A stretch of DNA of 33,480 nt, from the NCBI GenBank assembly GCA_017962845.1, contig JAGCUN010000031.1, positions 1 to 33,480 of the forward strand, written 5' to 3'. Under the pieces are notes generated by a model that saw only the letters and a program-made list of their open reading frames with translations, made no database searches and had not been told where the DNA came from. Made by a program: the position numbers and the translations under genes. How positions within the stretch are numbered: the stretch's first letter is position 1; every line of letters begins with the position of its first letter. The DNA comes from Bacteroidales bacterium. GTDB lineage: Bacteria > Bacteroidota > Bacteroidia > Bacteroidales > WCHB1-69. Of this stretch, positions 7,401 through 15,112 are shown in pieces.

Positions 7401-10244
7401 CTGATGGTTCACGCCGCCTTCGACGGGCAGGTCTATTCCCATTCTGTAAAAGTGGCGTTGCCCCAGAGCCTTCCGGAACTCCATGTCGAATGGTTGTCGT
7501 GCGACACCAGCGCGGTTCCGAGAGAGAAGAAACAGGTGCGCCTGCGGCTTACCTTCCCCGACGGCCGCCCCGCCAAGGCGGAGGTGCTCTGCACCATGTA
7601 CGATGCCGCCCTCGACAGCTATGTGCCCAACACTTTCTCCTATTTCCCTTTCACTCCTTCTTTAGAAATTAAGCATAAGATGTTCGCAGTGAATACTTGC
7701 TATTTCGACGATTATGGTAAGTTCTTCCGATACGGCCTGACACTACGCAGTGTGCCGCAGTGGAACCGTCCTCGCCTCTTCTTTGATAGAGACTTGTCGA
7801 ATTTTGGCCATCGGAGCCGTCCAGCGACGGTGTTGGATGCGGATCGCACATACACCACTAGAGTCAGAGGAAATCGCAGCGGTGGGCAGGCAGTGATGTA
7901 TGACGGAATGGTGGTGCGCGGAAGCCAAGGGGTGACCTCTATAGATGGAGAATTGTGCGAAGTGAGAGGTGCGCGAAGATATTACAGTCCTGTTTTCGGC
8001 TCCGACTCTAAAGAAGATTTGTTGAACATGTCCACTCCGCGCACCAACTTTGCGGAGACGGCCTTTTTCTATCCTTGGTTGGAAACGGATGACAATGGGG
8101 AGGTGGTCTTCGACTTCACCCTTCCCGAAAGTCTCACCCGCTGGAAGCTGATGGGTGTGGCGCACACCGCCTCGATGACGGGTGCGGTCTTCTCTACCGA
8201 GATGATTACCCACCTGCCGGTGATGTCGGTGCCCCACCTGCCGCGGTTTCTCTACGAGGGCGACTCGTTGCTGCTGGCCGTCAATGCGGTGACCGGCCTT
8301 TCCCTGCCCGTGCAAGGTGATGCGTATATGCGTGTTACCGCGAACCGTAACACCGAGGTGGCTACCTGGAACCAGTCACTGACCTGGGACACGCTTTCTT
8401 CGCAGAAGGTGAGCCTCGGCTTTGTGGTTCCGCAGAGCATTTCCTCCTTGGGAGTGTTCTGTCGGGTACATGCGCAGAAAGGCACTAGCAATTATACTGA
8501 TGCGGAGCAACGCACCGTGCCGGTGCTTTCGCGCCGGCAGCTGGTCACCGAAAGCGTGCCGTTTTTCATCACCCGCCGGGGGAGCCGCTCTTTCGCACTG
8601 CCTCAGCTCGCCAACTCGTCGGAGATAGTCAACTGCCACCTCACCTTCACCCCCGACCCCACCTGGGATGTGGTGTTCTCGCTGCCAGATCTTATCCGAA
8701 ATCCCTATCCTTGTAGCGACCACCTGCTGTCGGAGATGTTCGGCAACCTTGCACTGGCGCAGCTGCTGCACGACTGCCCCATTCCGACCGACTGGAGCGT
8801 ACAGAACGACACCACCCGCTGGCAGAACGCACCCGCGCTTTGGCGGAGATTTTTGGAAAGCAATTTGGTGGATTTCTCGCAGCTCGATGAGCAGCAGTTG
8901 CGGAAAAAAGCAGAACACTTGCAGAAGCAGCTGGTCGCCGCCCAAAATTCCGATGGTTGCTGGCCATGGTTTAAAGGCGGCTACTCCAGCTCCTATGTTA
9001 CCCGAACCATTTTGATGGATTATGGCAGGATGAAGAAGCTGGGCTGGCTGACGCTGCCCGACATTCATGCCGATAAGGCCGTGAAGGAACAGAGTAAAGA
9101 AGTGGAGAGAAACTATCAGTCGATGTTACAGCACAATCCGGCGTGGTTGTTGACGCTAAAGCCCACAGCCTCTATGATTGAGTACCTGTATATTCGCACG
9201 CTGTATGCGGATGCGGAGGTGCCTTTTGGTGAGGCCGACAAGTTTTATCTCTCTAATTTAGAGGTATATGCGGATGAGATAGAGAGTTTGTATCTGCGAG
9301 GACTTGCGGCATTGGTGCTCCATGCCCATGGCAAGGATTCCCGTGCTAATGGGTTGATGCGCGACATCCGCAGGGAGGCTCACCGATCGGAGGCATTGGG
9401 TATGTATTGGCCTTCGAAGAATGGCAGGTGTTCCGACATCCGGGTGCAGGTGGTGATGATGGAGGCTTTTGATGAGATTCTGCACGACACGGTGGCGGTG
9501 CGCGAGATGAAGCTGTGGCTGTTGCAGCAGAAGAGGTCACAATACTGGATGACGACCGGCGCCACGGTGCAAGCTTGTGTGGCGTTGTTGCAGGGCATGG
9601 CAGAAGAGCGTCCGGCGCAGTCGGTAACCTTGCAGGTGGGTGGCGTACGGTACGACTTTGCCGACACGTTGCAGGTTCCCTTTGTGGAGAAGCTGGCAGC
9701 GGCCACGGTGGCGACCACCGACTCGGTGGTGGTGACCCGTTCCGATTACGGCTTCTCGTACGGCACACTGACCTGGCAGCAGTGGGTAGATATCGACAGC
9801 ATTCCGCGGCAGACGCAGGAGCAGCCGTTGCACATCGAGCGGCAGCTGTGGCTGCAGCATCCCGACGGAAGCAAGCCCACGTTGGTGAAGGCTGGCGAGC
9901 CGCTGCATCTGGGCGACCAGGTGACCGTGCGGCTCATCGTGTATGCCGACCGCGACATGGACTTCGTGCGGGTGTGCGACCTCCGGGCGGCGACGTTCGA
10001 GCCGGGAGCCTTGATGTCGGGCTACCAGTACGGCCAGCAGGAAGTTTACTACCGGGTGGTGCGCGACACCGAGGTGGACTTCTTCCTCGAGCGGCTCACC
10101 GCCGGCCGGCACGTGATCGAGTATCCGCTCACCGTGACGCAGGCCGGTAAGTTCTCAGGCGGCTATGCCACAGTTGAAAGTTTCTATGCCCCCGAGTTCA
10201 ATGCCCATACCCCCTCCAAAGGGAGCATCGTGGTGGAAGAGTAG
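4404..10244 (+). CDS. MG2-domain alpha-2-macroglobulin family protein, non-thioester
   Basis: A 1946-residue exported protein. Residues 1-20 are a signal peptide (MQRKVLFFTILVWASLIGFA) with no lipobox. The N-terminal 350 residues are helical-looking with many Tyr. An MG-like domain follows at about 460-520. The MG2 signature TDRMVYRPGQTVELKAIF is at about 551-568 and VEEYKLPHFEVEL (MG3) at about 670-682. The A2M signature TNFAETAFFYPWLETDDNGE is near residue 1213. A helical TED-like domain covers about 1430-1720, and a C-terminal receptor-binding-like domain ends in YAPEFNAHTPSKGSIVVEE. The thioester site is degenerate: Cys1437 is followed by SDH where the family has a Gln, so no thioester should form. 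Bacterial relatives are envelope proteins thought to trap or resist proteases; that role is inference here. It has its own promoter and terminator and looks monocistronic. Confidence 0.93.
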   Translation: MQRKVLFFTILVWASLIGFAQESTSSVQKRSLPLTTRFKDCEEAITSLTKELHECDSLLARQPDSRPLIIERAICCNLLAEYHLQNLQQKDAKESYDTYLSRVFEDSVQLDEEPEHDLSYYYQQIIGYYQQSLQHAEVLQSEPIAPYREYITYRWLADYVPTLYNLLACNYGQFLYYAKSDVYYPFSLYQPVLYATPEEFVKGSVVMVDSASLDYLYFRLSQEVTKRNFKDHFDLPVIRWTLERLQKLLDKSHEQQLEWVEATLLQLATTYRNSAAYSDICYQLGKFYSGNIMDIMDMFSAHFPRHYQLDKAYYWYSEGSVSSMGHPDDFTRESRAACLTLKDSIRFFELDMHRPFSPSPQLLQTVSYNCDTIYFAVTQGVRGPGMLFRQKDLLFDTIIAVERHGLFSIDTTLFVLPSLSEGRYSIWIDTLPFLAQGEKEHLWHYKKRDEHRPRRYVTNVSGTVKAVFSTPNTFTGIAMDYRTGAPVAHESFRLTHEGFYYDVFLRMVSSKKDGRAFVKNSYRKERGLNGVSTSFNSLSDESTNRKAACFYTDRMVYRPGQTVELKAIFAKENARKQLVPYRQKKIVLYWIHQGDNLLRTDTLKTNSLGSVASQLKLPDDLQPGQVKVVARILHHYVKHRRVVYAHSDGWYDRMYRRINRYSLGRTYLQVEEYKLPHFEVELAQPEGKICWGDSVTVRGNVKAYAGYDIHDAHITYKVYGTMNSQELLTGMGTVESDAYGNFELKTMLYDLNGGRSAWCKVKVTATDEMGETCDAEISFPATAPDPFIQFDLPEMMRSGELSQHPVAVRIADTVHAGSQVWAHYRIEQLTRPDHFMRPTSITRSDATERFGKQFPQLAFHGEDRVENWPVHSIAEEGDFLITSNSMFTLPNLPAGTYRVTCQPTGVSGDRWNLPPAHFSVYNPELNVSPLYVGAQAWVDEQEAYPGDTVHFHLCSAIDQGTLYVDLFSLRGRITAFNLTDCHYHDFSYVVQPEDSVELLLMVHAAFDGQVYSHSVKVALPQSLPELHVEWLSCDTSAVPREKKQVRLRLTFPDGRPAKAEVLCTMYDAALDSYVPNTFSYFPFTPSLEIKHKMFAVNTCYFDDYGKFFRYGLTLRSVPQWNRPRLFFDRDLSNFGHRSRPATVLDADRTYTTRVRGNRSGGQAVMYDGMVVRGSQGVTSIDGELCEVRGARRYYSPVFGSDSKEDLLNMSTPRTNFAETAFFYPWLETDDNGEVVFDFTLPESLTRWKLMGVAHTASMTGAVFSTEMITHLPVMSVPHLPRFLYEGDSLLLAVNAVTGLSLPVQGDAYMRVTANRNTEVATWNQSLTWDTLSSQKVSLGFVVPQSISSLGVFCRVHAQKGTSNYTDAEQRTVPVLSRRQLVTESVPFFITRRGSRSFALPQLANSSEIVNCHLTFTPDPTWDVVFSLPDLIRNPYPCSDHLLSEMFGNLALAQLLHDCPIPTDWSVQNDTTRWQNAPALWRRFLESNLVDFSQLDEQQLRKKAEHLQKQLVAAQNSDGCWPWFKGGYSSSYVTRTILMDYGRMKKLGWLTLPDIHADKAVKEQSKEVERNYQSMLQHNPAWLLTLKPTASMIEYLYIRTLYADAEVPFGEADKFYLSNLEVYADEIESLYLRGLAALVLHAHGKDSRANGLMRDIRREAHRSEALGMYWPSKNGRCSDIRVQVVMMEAFDEILHDTVAVREMKLWLLQQKRSQYWMTTGATVQACVALLQGMAEERPAQSVTLQVGGVRYDFADTLQVPFVEKLAAATVATTDSVVVTRSDYGFSYGTLTWQQWVDIDSIPRQTQEQPLHIERQLWLQHPDGSKPTLVKAGEPLHLGDQVTVRLIVYADRDMDFVRVCDLRAATFEPGALMSGYQYGQQEVYYRVVRDTEVDFFLERLTAGRHVIEYPLTVTQAGKFSGGYATVESFYAPEFNAHTPSKGSIVVEE

Positions 10245-10284
10245 AACCAACCCAACCCTGTAACCCAAAGCATCTAATGAGATT

Positions 10285-10316
10285 GTTTCCCATCATGGCT
10301 TATGGGAAACATTTTT
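10285..10316 (+). terminator. Rho-independent terminator after the MG2 protein gene
   Basis: A perfect 9-bp stem, GTTTCCCAT at 10285-10293 with ATGGGAAAC at 10302-10310, has an 8-nt loop and is followed by ATTTTT on the plus strand. It ends one nucleotide before the 3' end of the convergent tRNA gene. The minus-strand side lacks a T-run. Confidence 0.85.
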
Positions 10317-10317
10317 G

Positions 10318-10399
10318 TGCGGATGAGGGGAATCGAACCCCTACTCCTTTCGGAACTAGATCCTAAGTCTAGCGCGTCTACCAATTCCGCCACAACCGC
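10318..10399 (-). tRNA. tRNA-Leu (anticodon UAG)
   Basis: Read on the minus strand it begins GCGGTTGTGGCGG and ends CATCCGCA, without an encoded CCA. The anticodon stem CTAGA/TCTAG encloses loop CTTAGGA, giving anticodon TAG (Leu, reads CUA and related codons). The variable arm is long, as in type II tRNAs, and the T-arm AGGGG-TTCGAAT-CCCCT is canonical. The acceptor stem carries one U-U mismatch at pair 5-68. A TATTTTTG element on the minus strand at 10412-10419 probably drives it. Confidence 0.95.
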
Positions 10400-10411
10400 A
10401 AAAAGAGGCGG

Positions 10412-10419
10412 CAAAAATA
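10412..10419 (-). promoter_or_regulatory. Candidate -7 element for tRNA-Leu(UAG)
   Basis: On the minus strand this reads TATTTTTG, 12 nt upstream of the tRNA 5' end. No clear -33 element is visible. Confidence 0.5.
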
Positions 10420-10461
10420 CAATTTTTTCTCCGAATAAAAGCAGGAAATGGAATTATTATG

Positions 10462-10469
10462 TATTTTTG
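10462..10469 (+). promoter_or_regulatory. Candidate -7 element for the rhamnosidase gene
   Basis: TATTTTTG lies 17 nt before ATG 10487. It falls inside the longest possible open frame, which argues against the upstream ATG at 10448. Confidence 0.6.
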
Positions 10470-10486
10470 CCAGCATAATCCTTCCC

Positions 10487-13069
10487 ATGAAAAGAATCCT
10501 GCTCATCACACTGCTGCTGGCCTCCCTGCAACCCGTCCTGTGGGCACAAGTGTTCGACCTCCGCTGCGAGGGACTGAAAGAACCGCTCGGAGTGGACACC
10601 ACCGTGCCGCGCTTCAGCTGGAAGAACACGCTGAAACACAACGGCCAGCGCCAAAAAGCCTACGAGATTCAGGTGGCCTCCGACAGCGCAGCATTGGAAC
10701 AAGGCCATGCCGACCTCTGGCAGAGCGGTCGCGTGAGGTCGGAGGCACAAGTGTGGGTGGAATACCAAGGTAAAAAATTGTTGCCCAGACAGTTATGCTA
10801 CTGGCGGGTGCGCACGTGGGACGAACGCCATCACTGCTCTGGCTGGAGCCCCATCCATCGGTTTGCCATCGGTCCCCTGGACGGCATCAAAGGCGCCTAC
10901 ATCGGGCATTCGCACGACAGAAGTACCCTGGCGCCAACCCCTTACTTCTTCAAATCTTTTAATGTGAATTTGCAAAAAGGAAATCCTGTTTTCATTCATA
11001 TCAACTCATTAGGATACCATACATTATATGTCAACACTTCAAAAGTGGGAGATGCTGTGCTACAGCCGGCCGTTTCGCAATTGGACAAGCATTCTTATAT
11101 TGTAACTTACGACATTACCCCTTATTTGGTGGAAAAGAATAACGATGTGATGATTCTGTGCGGACAGGGATGGAACCGCCAAACGGTTTTCGACATCCCC
11201 TTCGACGGACCGCTGCTGAAAGCAGAGATTTGCCAGTGGGTGAACGGACAATGGCAAGCCGTGGATTCAACCGACCGCTGGTGGGATGTGTGGACAACCG
11301 AATTTAGCTATACAGGCACTTGGCTGCCGCTGCAATTTGGCGGTGAACAAATCGATGGGACGCTCCCCTATCCTCGAGATTTTTGCAGAAAAGCGCTGTT
11401 CGATGTCAAAGGAATGCAGGCCACCCCACAGAACTTTGAGGGCAACCACATCATTGACACACTGTTGCCCCAAAGTGTCACCTACCAGAGCGACAGTTCT
11501 CTTCTGCTAGATTTTGGACGTGCCATAACAGGTTGGATATCTCTTCGGTTTGATAGGATGGAACGAGGGAATCGAGTGGTGATAGAGTACAGCGATCATT
11601 TGGATGAAAACGGAAATTTCTTTTCCCAGGGCGAAAGCGACCTCCTGATTGCGGAAGGGCCACGAACGCCCACGTGGGCCATCTCTACTACAGCAGATTC
11701 ATTGGAACATTTCCATAACCGATTCCATCACCACGCTTTTCGGTATGTGCGCATTTCTGGAGCGAGTGTTATTGAAGCAAAAGCTTTGCAAATCAGCGCG
11801 TTGAATCCGAAAGAAGCTTCTACTTTCCGGTGCTCCGACGATCGGCTGAACCAAATTCACGACTTGGTGCAATACACCCTGCAATGCCTGACCTTCAGCG
11901 GCTACATGGTCGATTGTCCCCACTTGGAGCGGATGGGGTACGGCGGCGACGGCAACTCCTCCACCATGACGTTGCAGACGATGTACGACGTGCTGCCCAC
12001 CTACCGCAATTGGCTGCGGGCGTGGGCGGAGTCGATGGACGAGGACGGCGGAGTGGCATACGTGGCGCCCGCTTTCCCTACGGGTGGCGGCCCTTACTGG
12101 AGCGGCTTCATCATCAAGGCCCCGTGGCGCACCTATCTCAATTACGGCGACCTCCAGATGGTGGAGACCTATTACGATTATGGGAAACGATGGCTCGGCT
12201 ACGTGGAGCAGTACTGCGTGGACGGCCTCTTGCAGCCGTGGCCCGACACGAAGAAACGGATGTGGTTTCTCGGCGACTGGCTCGCCCCGAAAGGGGTGGA
12301 TCTGGGCGGCGAATCCATCCTGCACGTCAACAACTGCTTCCTCAGCGAGTGCTTTGGTGATATGGAAAAGATGGCTCATCTTTTAGGTAAAAATGCTGAT
12401 GCACAATATTTTGCGGAACGAAAAGCGCAAGTTCAAGCTGCCATCCAGCAGCGTTTCTACCATCCCGAAACGCGCACCTACGCCAACGGCACCCCGATAG
12501 ACCAGGCCTACGCCTTGCTGGCCGGCGTACCCCAAGACACCGCCATCATCCGTCAGGTGACCGAACAACTGGTGAAGGACTCTTATGGAAAATACAACGC
12601 GCATATTGCAGTGGGCTTGATGGGCGTGCCCATCTTCACCGAGTGGTGCGTTCGCGAGCGGCAGACCGAGCTGATGGCCACCATTTTACGGCAGCCCGAC
12701 TACCCTGGCTACTTGGATATGATTCATCAGGGTGCTACTGCCACCTGGGAGTCGTGGGACGGCGAGCGCAGCCGCATCCACAACTGCTACAACGGCATCG
12801 GCACGTGGTTCTATCAAGCCGTGGCGGGCATCCGTCCCGACGAGAACGCCCCCGGCTACCGCCACTTCTTCATCGACCCGCAACCAGTGGATGATGTGGA
12901 GTGGGTGGAAGCCACGAAGCCCACGTATTATGGCGAAATCCGCGTCAAACTTTCAGCCAAAAAGATGGAACTGACCATCCCCGTGGGCACCACCGCCACG
13001 GTTTTCCCCGGCACCGACCGTGAGCGGACTCTGCCGGCCGGAAAATGGCATCTGAGAAGAGCCCAATAA
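10487..13069 (+). CDS. Alpha-L-rhamnosidase, glycoside hydrolase family 78
   Basis: An 860-residue secreted enzyme expected to release terminal alpha-L-rhamnose from plant or microbial glycans. The signal peptide is MKRILLITLLLASLQPVLWA. The N-terminal beta domain begins VFDLRCEGLKEPLGVDTTVPRFSW, the usual GH78 opening, and is followed by the Bac_rhamnosid_N region. The (alpha/alpha)6 catalytic barrel carries DCPHLERMGYGGD at 476-488, so Asp476, Glu481 and Asp488 are the expected acid cluster with Glu481 as general acid. GATATWESWDG near residue 750 supplies the expected general base Glu755. The start at 10487 was chosen over 10448 because of the signal peptide and the promoter. It is followed 22 nt later by an aldehyde dehydrogenase, possibly an operon linking rhamnose release to aldehyde oxidation. 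Substrate is inferred. Confidence 0.9.
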   Translation: MKRILLITLLLASLQPVLWAQVFDLRCEGLKEPLGVDTTVPRFSWKNTLKHNGQRQKAYEIQVASDSAALEQGHADLWQSGRVRSEAQVWVEYQGKKLLPRQLCYWRVRTWDERHHCSGWSPIHRFAIGPLDGIKGAYIGHSHDRSTLAPTPYFFKSFNVNLQKGNPVFIHINSLGYHTLYVNTSKVGDAVLQPAVSQLDKHSYIVTYDITPYLVEKNNDVMILCGQGWNRQTVFDIPFDGPLLKAEICQWVNGQWQAVDSTDRWWDVWTTEFSYTGTWLPLQFGGEQIDGTLPYPRDFCRKALFDVKGMQATPQNFEGNHIIDTLLPQSVTYQSDSSLLLDFGRAITGWISLRFDRMERGNRVVIEYSDHLDENGNFFSQGESDLLIAEGPRTPTWAISTTADSLEHFHNRFHHHAFRYVRISGASVIEAKALQISALNPKEASTFRCSDDRLNQIHDLVQYTLQCLTFSGYMVDCPHLERMGYGGDGNSSTMTLQTMYDVLPTYRNWLRAWAESMDEDGGVAYVAPAFPTGGGPYWSGFIIKAPWRTYLNYGDLQMVETYYDYGKRWLGYVEQYCVDGLLQPWPDTKKRMWFLGDWLAPKGVDLGGESILHVNNCFLSECFGDMEKMAHLLGKNADAQYFAERKAQVQAAIQQRFYHPETRTYANGTPIDQAYALLAGVPQDTAIIRQVTEQLVKDSYGKYNAHIAVGLMGVPIFTEWCVRERQTELMATILRQPDYPGYLDMIHQGATATWESWDGERSRIHNCYNGIGTWFYQAVAGIRPDENAPGYRHFFIDPQPVDDVEWVEATKPTYYGEIRVKLSAKKMELTIPVGTTATVFPGTDRERTLPAGKWHLRRAQ

Positions 13070-13091
13070 CGTGCAACTTTAACTACCAACC

Positions 13092-14507
13092 ATGTATAAC
13101 GAAACAGAAATCAGCAATGTCGTGGCAGCGCAGCGAAAGTTCTTCCGCACGGGTGCCACCCTCCCGATCAAGTGGCGCATCCAGCAGCTCAAAAAGCTGA
13201 AAGCGGCCGTCTTGGCGCATGAGAAAGAGTTTGAGGATGCCCTGGCCGAAGATTTAGGGCGAAGTCAGGTGGAAGCGTATCTATGCGATATTGGTCCTAT
13301 CGTTGTGGAAATCAATGAGATGATAAGAGGATTGCGCCGGTGGGCACGTCCTGAACGTCATTTCAGCGGCTTTCTGTGCTTTCCCAGCATGATCACCAAA
13401 GTCTATAAAATGCCCTACGGCGTGTCGTTGGTCATCAGTCCGTTCAACTTCCCCATCCTGCTCACCATCGGCGTGGTGGCGGCGGCGATGGCAGGCGGTA
13501 ATACGGCGGTCATCAAGGCCAGCAGCAAGTCGGCGGCCAGCACTGCAGCACTCAAACGCTTCTTCGCCGAGGTGTTTCCGCCGGAATATGTCACCCTGAT
13601 TGATGGCGGACACGAGGTGGCCGATATGTGCTTGGCACAGCGTTTCGACAAGATTTTCTATACCGGCTCGCCGGCCGTGGGCAAGCATGTGCTCGCAGAA
13701 GCCGCCCACAACCTCAGTCCCGTGGCATTGGAATTGGGTGGCGAGACAGGCAACTGGTGCGTGGTGCGCCAAGATGCCGACCTGAAAGACGCCGCCCGCA
13801 AGATCGCCTTCTTCAAGCTCTGCAATGCCGGTCAGATCTGCATCAATATCAATCAGATAGCTATCGCAGAAGAGGTGGCGGAGCCGTTTTTGGAAGAACT
13901 GAAAAAGGCCTTTGTGGCCCAAATTGGGGAACATCCCGAAGAGAATCCCGAATATCCCAAACTCATCACCGACGCAGCCTACGACAAGTGCGCCCATTGG
14001 GCCGATGAGTACCGCAACCGCATCGTCTTCGGAGGCGTGGGCGACAAGGAGAGCCGTCGCTATGTCCCCACCATCATCTATCCCGTTGGCATCAACGAGC
14101 CTATTGTACAGCACGAGCTGTTCTGTCCGCTGCTGCCCATCGTGCCGTTCAAAGATGCGGAGGTGGACGCGCTGATGGAGACCATTGCCGACCGCGAGCA
14201 TCCTTTAGCTATATATTTGTTTACCAAGAATATGCGATGGGCCAACCGTGTCATGCGCACCCAGCAGTTTGGGGGCGGTTGCATCAACGAGGTGTGTATC
14301 CACATGATGGTAAAGGGAGTACCTTTCAACGGCACGGGGCATTCGGGTATGGGAGCCTATCATGGCGAGTGGGGTTTCCGCGAGTTCACGCACCCGCAGA
14401 CCGTGCTCAAAGGCCGCACACGCCTCAACCTGCCGCTGCGAGAGCATCCCTATAGCGGCAAATCAGGAGATAAAAAGTTGAAAATCCTAAGGATTTTTGA
14501 GCGATAA
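13092..14507 (+). CDS. Aldehyde dehydrogenase, class 3-like
   Basis: A 471-residue NAD(P)-dependent aldehyde dehydrogenase. The short N-terminus, the SPFNFPILLTIGVVAAAMAGG dinucleotide-binding region, TGSPAVGKHV, the catalytic Glu214 in ALELGG and the catalytic Cys250 in NAGQICININ all fit the ALDH3/YwdH group. The C-terminus with FGGGCINEVCIHM...GMGAYHGEWGFREFTH is also characteristic. Two details are unusual: ELGGE replaces the near-universal ELGGK after the catalytic Glu, and a VRQDADL segment follows. It lies directly after the rhamnosidase, so lactaldehyde from rhamnose catabolism is a possible substrate, but no rhamnose catabolic genes are in the window. A generic fatty or aromatic aldehyde is equally possible. 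Confidence 0.9.
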   Translation: MYNETEISNVVAAQRKFFRTGATLPIKWRIQQLKKLKAAVLAHEKEFEDALAEDLGRSQVEAYLCDIGPIVVEINEMIRGLRRWARPERHFSGFLCFPSMITKVYKMPYGVSLVISPFNFPILLTIGVVAAAMAGGNTAVIKASSKSAASTAALKRFFAEVFPPEYVTLIDGGHEVADMCLAQRFDKIFYTGSPAVGKHVLAEAAHNLSPVALELGGETGNWCVVRQDADLKDAARKIAFFKLCNAGQICININQIAIAEEVAEPFLEELKKAFVAQIGEHPEENPEYPKLITDAAYDKCAHWADEYRNRIVFGGVGDKESRRYVPTIIYPVGINEPIVQHELFCPLLPIVPFKDAEVDALMETIADREHPLAIYLFTKNMRWANRVMRTQQFGGGCINEVCIHMMVKGVPFNGTGHSGMGAYHGEWGFREFTHPQTVLKGRTRLNLPLREHPYSGKSGDKKLKILRIFER

Positions 14508-14582
14508 AGGATAACCTTTTCATTCCATATTCATCATCAAAATAAGTGTGTGTATTTCACGTTTGAAATAAAAAATGTCGTG

Positions 14583-14996
14583 ATGAAAAAACTACCTTGT
14601 ATAGCGACAATTCTCTCCTTTTTATCTCTGTCACTGCTTTGTGCAAGCTGCGGATATGGCGATTGTGGAGAAAATAAGCACTTTAGCACTAAAGAATTAT
14701 CTAAAAACGTATATGAAGAAGAATATAGGTGTTATTGTGGCGGGGCTACCACTACGGATGTCATCTATGTATATATCTCTGATTCAATTTCTTTTAGAAA
14801 ATATGTCGGTAAATATGATGAGCTTGATTTGCTCTTTTGTGAAAGCAAATCGGATACCATCGTGGATGTCTATCAAAAGAAAGATGTCGGCATGATCAAG
14901 CATGTTTACAAAACCAAATTGTTGAAAAGCTATAATATCAATGATTTGAAAAGGGAAAACAAGTTCGACGAGCCCTGCGAGAAAAGGTGGAAATAG
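14583..14996 (+). CDS. Hypothetical lipoprotein
   Basis: A 137-residue predicted lipoprotein of unknown function. The signal peptide MKKLPCIATILSFLSLSLL ends in lipobox CASC. The mature part starts CGYGDCGENKHFSTKELSKN and contains a YRCYCGG motif and a C-terminal CEKRWK, so several cysteines could form disulphides. I prefer ATG 14583 to the upstream ATG at 14550 because the signal peptide starts there. Base composition is noticeably more AT-rich than the flanking aldehyde dehydrogenase and iorA. No clear promoter is visible in the 75-nt gap upstream. Confidence 0.7.
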   Translation: MKKLPCIATILSFLSLSLLCASCGYGDCGENKHFSTKELSKNVYEEEYRCYCGGATTTDVIYVYISDSISFRKYVGKYDELDLLFCESKSDTIVDVYQKKDVGMIKHVYKTKLLKSYNINDLKRENKFDEPCEKRWK

Positions 14997-15033
14997 AGTG
15001 CAGATGGAGTGAGTGTATTTGGATTATTTTTTG

Positions 15034-15041
15034 TAAATTTG
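15034..15041 (+). promoter_or_regulatory. Candidate -7 element for iorA
   Basis: TAAATTTG lies 72 nt before the iorA ATG, giving a leader of about 65 nt that is very AT-rich. The nearest TTTG (15018-15021) is too close to be a standard -33 element. Confidence 0.5.
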
Positions 15042-15112
15042 CACCCATTAATTATCACCCTATCGTTATTAATTAAAATATTATAAATCAAATAATTATA
15101 AAACCAAATCTT

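Noticed and set aside
6300..7484. 394-codon minus-strand open frame inside the MG2 gene
   Set aside because: It is fully contained in a well-supported gene, has no recognisable domain and no promoter.
8703..8726. Functional thioester site in the MG2 protein
   Set aside because: The Cys is present but the required downstream Gln is replaced by His.
13281..14201. 306-codon minus-strand frame inside the aldehyde dehydrogenase gene
   Set aside because: It is a shadow of a gene with intact catalytic residues.
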